Source: Hofstenia miamia (lineage: Eukaryota; Xenacoelomorpha; Acoela). From it: 64,000 nucleotides of DNA. Location: assembly GCA_004352715.1 (NCBI GenBank), contig SCFE01000081.1, positions 704,882-768,881 of the forward strand, given 5' to 3'. The notes under the pieces are model-generated. The model had not been told where the DNA came from, made no database searches, and was given only the letters and a program-made list of their open reading frames with translations. Shown here in pieces: positions 47,802-60,376 of this stretch. Each line of letters begins with the position of its first letter. Position 1 is the first letter of the stretch. A program made the translations under genes and the position numbers.

Positions 47802-49712
47802 TGAACAACTCAAAATTATATTAATGAATTAGTTTTATTCTGTAGAAATTAAAGCATAAGTTCCGATTTTAATCTTATTTCTAATATCATTTTAATTAAT
47901 TTTTACATTCAAATAAAGTTCATTCTTTAATTAAAATATAATTAACTACAAACTGATATTTTAAAAACTAAGACATTCAGGATTAGATGTGCATTGACAC
48001 AAATTCATTTTGTATGTATTCAATTTCAAGTTAGGCTTAAGAAGAATAACAATAACAATAGTAATAATAATAATAAACAAAATAATAATCATAATTATTA
48101 AAGAGTTTCATATTATGCAACATTGAAATTATACGAAATCTAAATTTAGTAAAAAGTGACTTAAAAAGTGACCATCTGTAAATTTCATCATCCTCTTCTG
48201 AAAAGAGGAAAACTTTATTGTAATAAGTTTCAAATATTGGAATTTCTAACCCGTTATGTCAATAAGTAGACGTGATTTCAGTTACAATGTTGGAGAATCC
48301 TTGTTGATATTCTTGCACCATTTTAAATGTTCTAATCTTCTGAAATTATTCAGACTAGTTCATAATGTGCACACATTATATCGATTTGCATTAAATCTGA
48401 AACCAGTAAAATTAAATTAAAGACTTCATTTTATGGAGCTGCAAAAATAGTTAGCATAAATTTAGATTTTAATAAATTTCGGGATGCGAATAAAGGGAAT
48501 TGGTTAGCATTATATTATGAAACGAGTTTATCTTTGATAGAATACCAACATCTTTAAATAAAATGTTATAATATACTCATAAATTTTCACGTAGAATTAT
48601 CACTTTTAGAAGTTTAGACTTTGATCGTTATTAACTGCTAGACTCATAAACTGTGTATTTCATTGGAACAGATATGGACGAAATTTTCAATGTCTATATT
48701 AAAGATCTTATGAATTGAGGTATCATGGGTAATCAATGTATCGTACACTAAACGATACACAAAAAATAACGGAAATTTCCCCTCCCTCGGGGGTAATAAA
48801 CGACGTACATACACAAACTTCATTGGATGCATACACGATATATAAGAAAATTAGGTAGTATGAACTTCAATATAGGAAACTGCTACTTAGGAAACGAAAA
48901 TCAATTTCTGTGGCTGATCTCATTCAGTACTATAGAGATGTTGTTCTTTGAATATTGAAAACTACTTTCGAATGTAGCAATGCAGATTTTGGACAAACTT
49001 GCAGGTAATGCCCACTTTCAAAAACTAGACTGTCTTTGCCTGCGAGGCGATGCCTGAAAAGCGATGAAAAAATATTACTACGATTGCCTCGTATTAACAT
49101 TGAGAGTTTTAGTTTGAGCATTGCATATTTCTATTTATAATTATAACGCAATTATTTTTATACAGACAATTAGAAAATGTTTGTTGTTGTTAGGCAACAA
49201 CAATAAAAAACCCCAGTTTCTGTAAAAAGTATACAAATATTTTCTGTAAAAAGCAGCGGTATTCAGTTTTTTAGCAATCAAATATTTTATTCATTTTTGT
49301 TAACAAAACATTGCTGAAATTGTATTAGTGTCTCTTACTTTTCTAACAATAATATAATGAAAATCACATGTTAATGATAATTTGCGTCACCATAATCATT
49401 CTGATTTTATTGAATTCATTAATTGTTTCTCCTTAGCTTGAGTACACATGAAATGACATACCGATACACGAAAATACACGAAGCTATAAAATTCTACGCA
49501 AATAGACGATATCTTCACATACACGAAAATACATGCACTCACCAAATTATAAAATACACATAGGACTACATATCCGATAATCGAAAAAATCGGTAAGTTT
49601 TTATTGCCTGATGTAATAATTCATTTGCTTTCTTATCGTAGTCTCAAGTAAGTATACAAGGTTGGAAAGTAGTTTGAGATTTTCTTACTTGAGTAATTTA
49701 TTAGTTGACAGA
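44955..49712. other. PDE1 intron, AT-rich
   Basis: It contains several short TA tracts and a GC-rich island at about 45900-45985 (GCCTCCCAGAAGGAAGGGAG and GGCGGGTGGTCGGC) that resembles the edge of a repeat but has no visible partner. There is an ATA/AAT-repeat zone at 48050-48100. No coding motif was seen. Confidence 0.45.
47770..47799. repeat. (TA)n microsatellite
   Basis: About 30 bp of TA with one G near 47790. Confidence 0.9.
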
Positions 49713-49894
49713 GCACATATTAGAAATTTGCGGGACCTCAAATTTTTAGTCCCGGTCCCGAAAAGAAAAATGGTCCCGGTCTCCGGTATCGGTGCCGGTA
49801 CTGAAAACTTCAGGTATTAAAAAATTGTGAATTTAAAAGTAAATTTAACAAAAATATATTGCATAATACAATAAAATGATTAAGATACTTTATT

Positions 49895-50950
49895 TCAATT
49901 TCGCAGAACCAAAAGTTCATTAACGTGCGAGGGATCGAGGGAACTGCGTCTATCTGTAACTGTTAGGCCTGCAGAACTGAACGTGGCCTCGGAAATTGTT
50001 TCAGAGCCTTGGATGCCAAAATAAGATCGAGCAATTTGCTTCAGTTTTGCATAGGGTGCATTTCTCCAAAATGCTAAAATGTCGAAATTATTGTCGAATT
50101 TAGTGCGGAACACTTTATTAGGTAGAGTGAATATTCATCCTTCTGAGTAGCACTGAAATCAGGATTGGCTACTTGCAGCATGCAGTCAATTTCTTTTTCA
50201 CTATCTGAATAAAAAAAAGGAGCCTTTGTGTTGCTTCCTGGAAGGAGGAGCAACTGGTTCTTCATTATTTCGTGAAATCTTCATCAAGGCCTCCCGTACA
50301 AACTTCTCTGCCACTTTACGGTTTTGGGTGGAGATGCACTTGTGGTCGTTAAAAAATCGAGGATCGAGCAAAGTTGCAATGAAATGGTATGACGTTTGCT
50401 TTGGCAGGCATTTAAATTTGATACCATCTAGAAGAAATTGAGCCAAAGACTTCGCATCTCCAACAAGTAATTTGTTAAGCTTGCGTTGCAATCGCGAAAA
50501 AATCGGAATGACTAAATGAAATGTAGGATTTCGTTGGACGCTCATCAGATTTGTAGCATCAAGAAAAGGCGTCAGGCAAGTAATGATCGCATTAATAATA
50601 GGAAGTTCAATACCAGCAATTTATTCCAGACATTCTTTCGAATTAACCAAAGAGAGGTTAATTTCGTTGTAATTGGTGACAAATGAATTCAACATGATCA
50701 AGGTAGAGTTCCACCTTGTGGAAATATCCTGCTTCAGAGAGGTATTGAGATTCGTGTTCTGTCCAGCTTTCTTGAAATATTTTACAACTCGCTTGACTAG
50801 AGAAATTTGATGTTGGATTGGAGGAGGACTATTATGAAGACCATATTGGACAGCTAATTGCAAGTCTTGACAGGCACAAGAAATTCAATCAAAAACTCGG
50901 GAAACTCCAGAAACAAGCTTAGCATCATTGTCGGTTGTCATGATGCTAAG
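49895..50950 (-). pseudogene. Broken hAT transposase (C-terminal two thirds)
   Basis: From right to left on the minus strand: DNDAKLVSGVSRVF; a stop; DLQLAVQYGLHNSPPPIQHQ, then SLKQDISTRWNSTLIMLNSF with the hAT DISTRWNST motif. A stop follows at about 50622, then LPIINAIITCLTPFLDATNL, SLAQFLLDGIKF and IATLLDPRFF. After two frameshifts near 50230 and 50110 comes the C-terminal dimerisation domain, from FDILAFWRNAPYAKLKQIAR through SEATFSSAGLTVTDRRSSLD to VNELLVLRN. This domain is the most conserved part of hAT transposases. The BED zinc finger and N-terminal catalytic part are deleted. Two stops and two frameshifts make it inactive. Confidence 0.88.
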
Positions 50951-50968
50951 CTTGTATCTGGAGTTTTC
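50901..50968. repeat. 28-bp-arm hairpin inside the hAT element
   Basis: 50901-50928 is the reverse complement of 50940-50968 with one mismatch and one extra base; the loop is 11 bp. The left arm is the natural transposase coding sequence (DAKLVSGVS), while the right arm is an inverted copy of it. This marks the inner breakpoint at which the deleted 5' part of the transposon was replaced. Confidence 0.85.
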
Positions 50969-51618
50969 AAATGCTAATATGTCAAAAGAGTCAAGTGACA
51001 TGGTTTGGTGCTTAACTGCTACCTGGTCCCGGTACCGGTCTCGAACTTTTATTATTAGTCCCAGTCCCGAACTTTTATTATTGGACCGGTCCCGGTATCT
51101 GGTACCGTGGGACCAAGACTGGTCCCGCAAAGCTCTAGCACATATGTAGTCGTAATTTTCCACATCATGAGAGAACGAACTGCAGAAATGCTATGAAATG
51201 CGACTAGTACACACACTTACCCACCTTGCTTGCCTTAATAAAATACATAGGAATTTATTCTTTTAAAAAAACTTCAATCAATAAATTGATGTGTCTTTTT
51301 TCCCTTGGCAAAGGTCATCATCTGTTGTGTAAAGCTCAGCCGAGATAGACCTAATATTGATAAAAATTGGAAAGTTTTATATGCTAATCTATAGTTTGAG
51401 GACAGAATTTGTAATTTTGGAACAAGTAGTCAGTTCAGTAATTAACATTCATTCTTGATACAGGATAGCAAACTTAACTCAGAGTATTTTGCAGTTTCAT
51501 TGAAACAGATAACCGTGCGAGAATGGAAAAAAATTGTGAATGTATATATCAAACGATCTTATTAAGTTCAAGATTTTTTACTGAGTAACATCGGACATAA
51601 GTTACATTAAGATATTAT

Positions 51619-52007
51619 GGTGGCAAACGGGTACCATATTTTGACCCGGGACCCAACCCAACCCGCAACCAATTGACCTATGATATGACCCATGGATCAG
51701 ATAGCCAGCTTTTGACCCGAGTTGTACTTGCAAATGTTTGACAAAACTAACATGAAAGAATGTTATTACCATTAATTTAAGAGTAGGTTTTAAATAGCAT
51801 AGAAGATTGCATACAAAATTCAAATGCATGGTTAGTTTTCCACTAATATTTCAGGGAAATCCTTGAAACAATACATTTTTCTTACCCGGCAATTTTCAAT
51901 ATTTTGACCCATGACCCGACTCGAGCAAGTGTGACCCACAACCTGACCCAAGTTTTCTTTGACACAACCCATGTGCCGGGCCGAGTTGGGTCGACCCGTT
52001 TGCCACC
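51619..52007. mobile_element. 389-bp inverted-repeat element with GACCCG-rich ends
   Basis: It begins GGTGGCAAACGGGT and ends ACCCGTTTGCCACC, an exact 14-bp inverted repeat. Both flanks of the AT-rich interior are dense in ACCCG and GACCC words (for example GACCCGGGACCCAACCCAAC at about 51641 and ATGACCCGACTCGAGC near 51908). The arrangement of GC-rich subterminal repeats around an AT-rich core resembles hAT-like non-autonomous elements, but I could not identify a target duplication. Short frames on the minus strand here are fortuitous. Confidence 0.75.
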
Positions 52008-52585
52008 TTGGTATCGTATACTACACGAATGAATGAAGTAATTCCCATTGCTCCAGGATTAGTGGTAGTTTGTGATATCAAATACAAAGCAATGCTGTTT
52101 AACCTTAAGCCGGCTGACGTCCAATTCAAAGAACAAAAGGATATTTTCCCATTTAGAAAAAATATTCTTCAAGCTTATTAGTAAATTTGAAAATCGTCAG
52201 GCATGGGGAGCTCAGAGGTTGGGGGAGGAGGAGACTATATAAGCGTTTAAGTTTAATTGTTTACATAGGCTACGGCTACCCCAGTATGAAAAATATTTAT
52301 ATTCTTGCATTTTTCACTTCAGAATTGCATATTCATACAAGAACTAAGCGCTTGCAGTGAAACTATTGAAACCAACGATATTTCAAACAAAGCATTAGCT
52401 ATCGATCTTAAATATAATATATTCGAGCTTAGAATAAAAATTAATGGAGATGGTAAGAGAATATCCCTTGTACAAATTTCATATTTTGAAAATTCTTGTA
52501 GCAACTGGAGAAACTATAAAATGAATTAAAATGCGTAAATTTATTGGCAGCTGTAATTACGCCATAATGGAATGATGTTACTTAC
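52008..52585. other. PDE1 intron, AT-rich
   Basis: No exon or repeat boundaries were seen. Opposed frames at 52305-52529 and 52319-52504 are mutual shadows without known motifs. Confidence 0.5.
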
Positions 52586-52702
52586 TTTGAATTTGGAGAG
52601 GATATCGTAGCGATTTAGTAGTTCATACACAACGTACTTGAGAGAATTTCCTCCTGCCGTGTCATTCAAGGAGAACATATCCACAGCCCAGTCATCCAAA
52701 CA
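52586..52702 (-). CDS. PDE1 exon, start of the catalytic domain
   Basis: Acceptor TTTCTAG, 39 codons from CLDDWAVDMFSLNDTAGGNS through LKYVVYELLNRYDILSKFK, donor GTAAGT, phase 0 on both sides. It matches the PDE1 catalytic start, usual form DDW.FDVFAL....G.HSLKFM.YELF.RYDLI..F, which leads into the metal-binding region. It is the most upstream exon I can find; the calmodulin-binding and autoinhibitory exons should lie further right and are not recognisable before 64000. Confidence 0.96.
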
Positions 52703-55700
52703 CTAGAAAGAAAAACATCTTAATACTTATTTATATGTTTATATTTTCATAATATTTAATATATAAACAAAAAAATTGCTGACTGTTCTGAAATTACACA
52801 ATTCTTTCCTTTGTCTATGCAATTGTAATTGAATTTTAAAGATGTATCACAGATGCAATGCGAATGTTTAAATGTTAGAGCAGTGACTTTAAATATGTGT
52901 AGGCACAGTTTGAAATTCGACAGTTAGTTAAATTAGAAGTGCTTAATTTTCACAAATACTGTACAAAGCGTTAACTCCCCCAGGGCCAGATTACGCTGAA
53001 TAAACTTCACAATCATTTAGGCAAAATAGAGTCGCGTATTTCATTGAATTACCAGCTCATCGATTTCTCTCAATATAATAAACTATGGAATGCAACTTCA
53101 TCCTTGGCATGCCTGTAAAAAACCAACTTAGTCATTCAACTTAAGAAACAAAATAAACAATATCTAAAAAATGAGCTATTATGCCATTTCAAAAGATTCA
53201 TATGCCTTTAAAAAAGCAAAAATTCACATATAAGACCTTTTCCATTCAAGCGAAATTTCAATAACACATACCAGTAAAAATAAGAATAAAATTCAAATTG
53301 AAAAAATTATCGCCAAGCAAACCATTACCAATACTACGTCACGTGGACATTTGTAATATGTACATGCTCATTGTACACATAAAATAAAAGAATTTAATAC
53401 TAACTGTTATAGAATATATAATTGATAATGGTAGTGCATTTTGTAACTAAGTTCAATATCAAAAATGGAAAAAGTGATATATCTAAGTTCATGCAATGAT
53501 TTTCAAAAAACATTAACAAATATATAATATATTTTGTAGTAGTAAATGCTTCAACTATGCAGCGAGCCATAGGATAAAATTTTGAATTTTGTACATAGGC
53601 ATGAACTACATGATTATGCCCGTAATCCCCGACATAGGCAATCTATCAAGAAGAACTAATGAAAAATTCATAAATAAAAGTTTATTTAATAGCAGTTGAT
53701 TTTGCTATAACATTTTAACAACATTTCCTACAAGGAAATTCTCACAAGAATCCAGTTTTCAAACAGAAATGTGCTGTGCAGTGTATTTCTGATGGCGGTT
53801 TCGATCGGAAACTGACTAACTCATGGAGTGCTGTGCTCATTGATTGACGTGTCGATATTTCTATTGTGGTTAGTTGAATCTTTATCTTATCAATAAGTTA
53901 ACGGCGACGTTTGCGCTTGGGTTTTATCGTGAACTTGGGGTTAGGATAGGAATTTGAAGTTTACACTAGTTTACACAAGACCTTACTATCAAATATTGTA
54001 TTTCACAGCTTCCTATCAAATATTTAATTTAATCAGTTAATGTCATTTTGCCTTCTGGAGAATATATTTTATCAATAAGATGTGCCCAATGCCTAATAGT
54101 ACGTCTTGAGCATCACATTAAACCACTATCAAATTCCACGTTTAAGTCCAAACAGTATTAATGTTTGAGAAGTAAAATAACTGTGGATAGCATGTCTAAT
54201 ACTAAAATCCAATGCAACGAAAAGTTATTTTTACATAAATGAATTTTGTAACTATTAATTAAGTTGTCAACCTTGAATGATTTACCTCAAGTTTGACCAA
54301 AACTCTTGGGTTTTGAATCAAACCAAGCTCCTCACAAAACAAAAATATACTTGTTACTTACAATCTGCATTGTTTATGTTCTATCTTTGTTAACTTAGCA
54401 TAAAAAAATTAGTCTAGCAAGCAATATTTTTATAATAAAATTTATAAAGTCTTTTCAATTTTGGAATTTTGTTTTACAATATTTAAATTTCAGATTATCT
54501 TCCTTTGGAAAACAAATGTTAACTGAAAATTAAACTTCAATATAATTACCACTCAATGACCAGTATTTTGAAATGAAACCAAAAAATGCACTTTTTCCTC
54601 TAAAATACTATCATCCGTTCAATAAATTTAAAAAATAAAAGTTTACTTAATTATCCCCTATGTCAATAATTCTTTCTTTCTTAAATTCGTAAATGAGTTT
54701 TAAAGTACAATCAATGAAGTAAATTTACGCTTAACAACATCATTCATCATTATTTATTTAGATTCAAGTACTCAAATTCTGGAATGATCTAAATATTCGA
54801 TACTAAAATTGAAAAAATTATAAGCACTTTAAGAAATAAGGCAGAGAAATCTTATTAAATTATGTACATGGACTTAATTCATTGCAGGTACATATTATGT
54901 CCTTTAGAAAAAATGTGCATTATTTTTGTGGCATTAATTTATATTATTATATAGTAGCTTAATGTGCACACTACTGTATTTTTGAGAATAAATTTACAAG
55001 TAATCTTACTCAACATATTGGCGTATGTAGCAATATGAAACTATATACATAGATACATAGCCATCACGATTTTCTGACTGTGGTCATCGCAGTCGCTATC
55101 GGAGTTATCTAAACCGGTTCCATGCGATTTCGGATTAAGGTTCGGATTTTTTTATTTTGACAAGGAGTTACTTTAAAAAATAATTTATTAGCATTCAATG
55201 CCGGCTTATTAGTAATTATCATGCTACAATTTAATAATAATTATATTTTGAGTGAGTACACATGGTAGTTCTCAGACTCGACCGTATTTCGGCAAGGGAA
55301 TCGACTTTGCTTGCTTCGGATCGGGTCGCGTTCGAGTTAGGGAGTACGTAAAAGACAACGTCGGGGTTCAGTCGATTATGCTAAGATTTAGTATATTTCG
55401 GGTAAGGTTTCAGGCCCAAAATTCGCAACCGGAAAGAACTCTGGTCATTAGTCATTTGAGTGAACAGCAGTTGGTCGAAGGTTCCAGGAATAGCCAAAAT
55501 TTTCAAAAATAAAACTTAAAAATATATTCATCACATAGGTTTTCAATATTTTTTAAGTTTTTTGCAATCAATTTTTTGATTTTATTAAAAGTTGAATGCC
55601 TGACCTGGTGCATTTCATTATTCCTCCTCCTTACCCGTCCGTCAGTGATGACAAATTACATAGAAGCAAACACTTACAAAAAATTAATTGTGACTAAAAC

Positions 55701-57355
55701 GCTTTTGCATCAGTAATATAGGTTCAGAACACAACTTCATTAAATGTATTTTCATATTATTCATAATGATGCTTAATATCAAATAATAAAATAAATAATT
55801 TCATTAAATTTTTAGTAAGCATCCTTTTTGCATGCATTATTATAATTTTTTTATTAAACGTTTTGTCTATTTTAGTTGCTGAATAAATTGAAAAAGTATT
55901 ATATAGTTATTCATGCCAGTATTTACATGCATTATAAAAATGATGTTACATTTCTTTTAGAAATTTTCTTAATTTCTGATTAAACCGTTTTTCCCTAAAA
56001 ATACCATTGCGCTTATCTTTGAGTAAAATTAGGTAAATAAACTAATAGTAGCTGTCAACCGAATTAAAAATAAATTTCAATTTGCTCATTACCGCGTTAA
56101 TAACAGATTCTTTTTACTTTTAATAATAGCATGAAGTTTCTCCTTTGAATTAATCTTTGTTAATATCTTCTACAACAATGAATGAATATTTAAAATTAAG
56201 CATAATTTTACAACAGCTGGAGGCCCATATGTCCAGGTTTTCCTAGGATACCAAAATCAGGAAAAATATTACATACAGTTTTAAGATCTCTTAAGATTGT
56301 CTACTTGAAAATGCGCTCTTAGGCCGGATACAAATGTTCTATACAATAATTTAAAATTTCTGAAAAATTGTTTACTTGACAGTGTTTGACACTGAGCAGT
56401 CATTTTGACAGAAACGTAATCAATTTAATATTGTTTTTATCATAGTTACCTTGAGAAATTAGGCCATAAATCATTCAAATTTGGTTTACTAACTTCATTT
56501 ATTAATTCTAATACATACAACCAGTGCTAAATTTGGCTGGTTACTGAATACCAGTTCTTAATTATAAAATTAGAAAACACAAAATAATAAATCGTCAAGT
56601 TTTGTTGAGGCTTGATATTTTAAGCAGATGTTCTTTATAAAGAAAAAACTTTACGTACTTATGGTATAATATAAAATGCTAAAGGTATTCTTTATTATCT
56701 TTAATTTGACCNNNNNNNCATAATTTCTCATGTCAATCCTTACTTACTCAAAAACAAGTATTTTATTCCTCATTGTATACTACAACAGATTGTCTATTAG
56801 TTGATATAAAGGAATTATTCCCAAATTGAAGAGTTCTTTTGCAATATTAACAAAAGTAGTTTTCAAGAAATTATACTTGTATGAATGAATTTCTCTTTTA
56901 AAAACCTCTTAAACAAAGAACAATGTGTATCTGGAAGTCGAACTTAGAGTCTAAAGAATATTCAAAGCAACTAGCGTTTTTTGAATTTTTCCAAAAATGA
57001 TCCAACAATGATGTTGTTTTCACAAATTTATGACAGTTGTCTTCGAGCATTAACCACACATATGTATATATATATATATATATATATATTCAAAATATCG
57101 AATATTTTGGAAGTCAATCTCAAATCATTTGGCTAACGAGAAAATTATTCAAAAATATTTCGTCAGTTGTTCTTCTTTCCCTGATGACCAGTTGGATTGA
57201 AGGCCTCATAAATGAGTGAAGAATTCGATGATTTCTGTCTGCCCTAGCTAGTGTGTCATGCAAATATTTCACAGCAACTTTAATGCCAGTACACATGATC
57301 TACTATAAACAATGCGCCTTGCAGTACACTTTCCTTAACCTTAAACAGCCCGGGG
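52703..57355. other. AT-rich stretch, probably 5' intron of PDE1
   Basis: GC-richer islands occur at about 53760-53950, 55080-55150 and 55250-55480. The last holds an 86-codon plus frame (55252-55512) with words such as TCGGATCGGGTCGCG reminiscent of, but not matching, the GC-rich element ends at 51.6 kb. A 7-N run lies at 56712-56718, and a TA tract at 57064-57089. No PDE1 N-terminal peptide was found on the minus strand. Confidence 0.45.
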
Positions 57356-57358
57356 ATT

Positions 57359-57575
57359 TCAAAAAATGGTCATGATCCAATAAAAATTTTTTAAATGCTC
57401 AAAAACTATTACGAGACTGCTCAATCTGAAAGCACCACATGATAGAGGAGAGTCTCCCCTTTCTTTTTTCGCTCTAAATCTGCGAGCTGGCATTGCCCCA
57501 TCAAAGAGTGCCGTTGCGCGTGCCTTCGGACCCGTGACCTCTGACTTTGCGCACGGCACGCCTCAATGGGATTTG
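57359..57575 (-). CDS. Unidentified GC-rich open frame (repeat-derived?)
   Basis: A 66-codon minus-strand frame, MPCAKSEVTGPKARATALFD followed by AMPARRFRAKKERGDSPLSC and GAFRLSSLVI, sits in a 150-bp patch far more GC-rich than its surroundings. The protein is Arg/Lys/Ala-rich and hydrophilic until the AT-rich end. Neither a splice partner nor a protein family is recognised. The sharp compositional step suggests an inserted repeat fragment or a retroposed piece of RNA rather than a host exon. The adjacent AATCCCCGGGCTGTTTAAGG word (inverse strand, about 57340-57360) may belong to the same unit. Confidence 0.25.
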
Positions 57576-57599
57576 GAATATCTTTGCACATATTAAGAA

Positions 57600-59937
57600 T
57601 CAGTCAAAGTCCTTTGCTCAAAACCTTCTAAAGAGAATTTAATTCTTTTCAAAAATTCGAAAATTTCTAAGAAAACTTGTTAATCTATTCAACAATCTCT
57701 GCCACAGCAATAAGCTTTAATAGACATTTTGAACATTGCATTATAATGTATGTTCCCCAATAGACCTACGAATGCCCCAAGATTTTCAAATTTGGAAATA
57801 GGCTTGGAGAAAACTCTTGGTAAATGTGGAAAAACGGTCTGTCATTAAAACGGAAACTAAGCTGTTAATATCCTTCATTCACACATGGCGATTTTTTCTT
57901 GTAAGTTTTGCCCAAACGAAACATTTCAAGAATACATTTAATCGATCTCTAATTAAACATGATCTTAGCAATTATGAGTTTATTTTTCTGTGTACCATTC
58001 CACAAAAATCTTGAAAATTAAAAAGTTTTTTAAGATCTCAAGTATTACGGTGACCACATCCTGGGGTTGCCACCTCTAAAATCAAGGCTAATATATTAGC
58101 TTTACACAAACATTTCTTAGTACTTGTTAAAAGAAAGTCACTCTTTCTATAAAAAAACATATGCATAAAATGAAATTTAATTAATGTGATTTAGTTGAAG
58201 TGGATGGTTCACATACATTGAATAAAAATTTAAATGAATTTTATAATTTTGAATTTTGGTTTTCGCTGTGTTTTTTCTATCTTTTGCCATATAAATCTGT
58301 CATTAAAATATATAATTGAGTTTGAAAAGGCGGATCCTCAGAATTCTTAATTGTCAAATATTATATAGAAATAGCGCTAGCGATCTGTCCACGCTACGAT
58401 GAATATAATGTACACCTTAATTTTTTGTCATATTCAGAACAAACTCTTACTAGAGAAATAACGTATTAATACTTTTATGCTAATATACCAACTGTCCTAT
58501 ATTATTTAAATCAAATTTCACTTATTGTATTAATGTACTACACGGCTGTATTATTGCATTGGAATTCAGTTAGAACAAAGTCCCGTAATCAATTCCAACA
58601 AGTATTCATTGATTTGGAACAGAACATGTTTTAGAAAACACACGTTGTTCACATCGGCAAGATCAAAAACTCTGCCACTAAATAAGAATTAAGTTAGACG
58701 TAGCGTTTTCTTCTGAAGCATGTCTTTTTAGTTTCGAAATATTGAATTTTTTATTCAGATTTCTTCGCATTTTAAAGAGAAACTTTCCCTTTTACAGTTA
58801 ATTGAGGAATTAAAAACCTTTACATGTTGTCTTTGACGTCTTTTAGAAATGAAGAAATGTCTATCGATCGTTTTTGATGCTTTATCCCAATCGAATAAAT
58901 TAATAAATTCATTTGGTGAATTGTGTATGCCTATATAGGTTATTTCCACTCTTTTAAATTCAAAATAAGTTTTCAAATGTTGTAGTTATTATTCATGCAG
59001 CAAACTGCCCATAAATGTTTGATTTTCGTACTTGAACATGTGTGTTTATCATAATCTTTGATTAACGAATTATCAGCTACGTAAGTATTAAGGGAACCTT
59101 TGATGATAATTGAATAACAGAAACGCCTAGTTTATCGAAGGTACAAGTAGCTGAAGAGTAGAAATCGTCTAGTATTATTTTCACCTCAAAAAAATGAGTC
59201 AATAGACTGGATTGAACTCCAAAGTTGTTAAGAAGTAATGAATTCTTAAAATCACATTTATATAAATATGAATTACTTCATTTTATGATTTTTGAAATAG
59301 AAATTTTTGTTGGTAATATTTAATAGAGCAAAAAAAGCCTAAGAATTCATGCACTTTTACCTCAGAATATAAGTCTCGCTTAACTCAGTTAATGTTGCCT
59401 ATCTTATTAAAAACATCTGGAAGTCTTTTCCTGGACTTGCTGATGTAGAGGTGTTTTCCAAAGAGATATGAATATTGTTCCAAAAATGCATTACTACACC
59501 CATAACTAGCAAAAGTTTTCAAGATAACTTTTAATATTTTGACTTATTGAAGTTGCTAATGTTGTCGTTTAACACACAGTTGCAGTGCGAAGGGAGAAAT
59601 TGAACTCTATCACTAAACGATTTAAACTATAGACACTAATTTCTTAGTTCAATGTAAGTACATTACTTAGTAATCGTTAACGTTGATAAATTCTTTAATT
59701 TTTTAAATAAATGTAATAGCAATTTTCTTTATACACTATTTTGGTTAATCCAAGTAAATGAATTTTTTTGCAGTCAACGCACTTGTTCACGCATAATTTA
59801 TAGTGATAGAACAATGCTTTTAGAGAATAATTCCAGAACAATAGTGGACTAATTAATTTCCATTTTTAAAGTAAGCCCTTGCAATTTGCATATTTTGTGT
59901 ACGATGAAAGAACAGTAGAACATTAACCAAGCTGGAA
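57600..59937. other. AT-rich stretch, no gene supported
   Basis: Frames at 57817-58014 (plus) and 58755-58976 (minus) have no known motif. No terminal repeats were seen. Confidence 0.5.
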
Positions 59938-60376
59938 GTGGGGTGGTTCAAAACGCGGGATGACACGCGTTAAATAGTCATGAAATGAATAATTTGAGAA
60001 ACGTGTATACGCAATATTTTCAAAAAAACTTACTATTTTTGTGAGAAACTAACACAAAAGAACAACAATTGAAGTACAATAAAGTATGGTACATATAAAA
60101 TTGCAAAGGTAAAAGTATATTCCATGGCCTCTATAAATTTTTAAATGTTTAATTTTGTTCAGCACAAGCCTAGCAATAAACTATTAATAAAATTGAAAAA
60201 AATAAATCTGGATAAATAATGTTTGCTGTTGGAAAATTGTAGTATTGAATCGATGATACTCTTAAGAGCTAAGTAAACATTTATATCTTAGTCGTTACAT
60301 ATGTTTTGACTTGAAATTCAGAAATAACCGCTTCTTGATTAGCAGGACATTGAACTGTAATTGAAAGAGATCTGAT
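59938..60376. repeat. First copy of a 439-bp duplicated segment
   Basis: Starting GTGGGGTGGTTCAAAACGCG, it is repeated without differences that I can see at 61135-61573. This copy is embedded in continuous sequence on both sides, so it is likely the genuine locus. Confidence 0.85.

Larger units (their letters stand above)
49721..51137 (-). mobile_element. 1417-bp hAT-superfamily transposon with intact 8-bp target duplication
   Basis: The terminal inverted repeats are TAGAAATTTGCGGGACC at the left end and the inverse of TAGAGCTTTGCGGGACC at the right end. Directly outside lie identical 8-bp copies of GCACATAT (49713-49720 and 51138-51145), the diagnostic hAT target duplication. Both ends carry subterminal GGTCCCGGTACCGG-like repeats (about 49740-49815 and 51015-51120), probable transposase-binding sites. 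The interior holds the 3' half of a transposase gene on the minus strand, so this is a truncated, non-autonomous copy. Confidence 0.92.
26226..52702 (-). other. PDE1-family cyclic nucleotide phosphodiesterase gene (partial, nine coding pieces)
   Basis: The exons listed separately form one minus-strand gene. PDE1 enzymes hydrolyse 3',5'-cyclic AMP and GMP to the 5'-monophosphates and are activated by Ca2+/calmodulin through an N-terminal region. Here only the catalytic domain and the C-terminal tail are visible. All junction phases between adjacent recovered exons match, which supports the model independently of homology. The gene body is interrupted by long introns holding a piggyBac element, a hAT element and a 389-bp inverted-repeat element. 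Two defects are assembly-related: half of the exon with the His-Asp metal site is absent, and a 687-bp intron segment appears twice. PDE1 rather than PDE4 is indicated by LHAADISHPAKPW and by SVLENHH and YNDKS. Confidence 0.93.

Noticed and set aside
50226-50441. Plus-strand frames within the hAT element (also 50928-51149)
   Set aside because: They are shadows of the minus-strand transposase and of the GC-rich end repeats.
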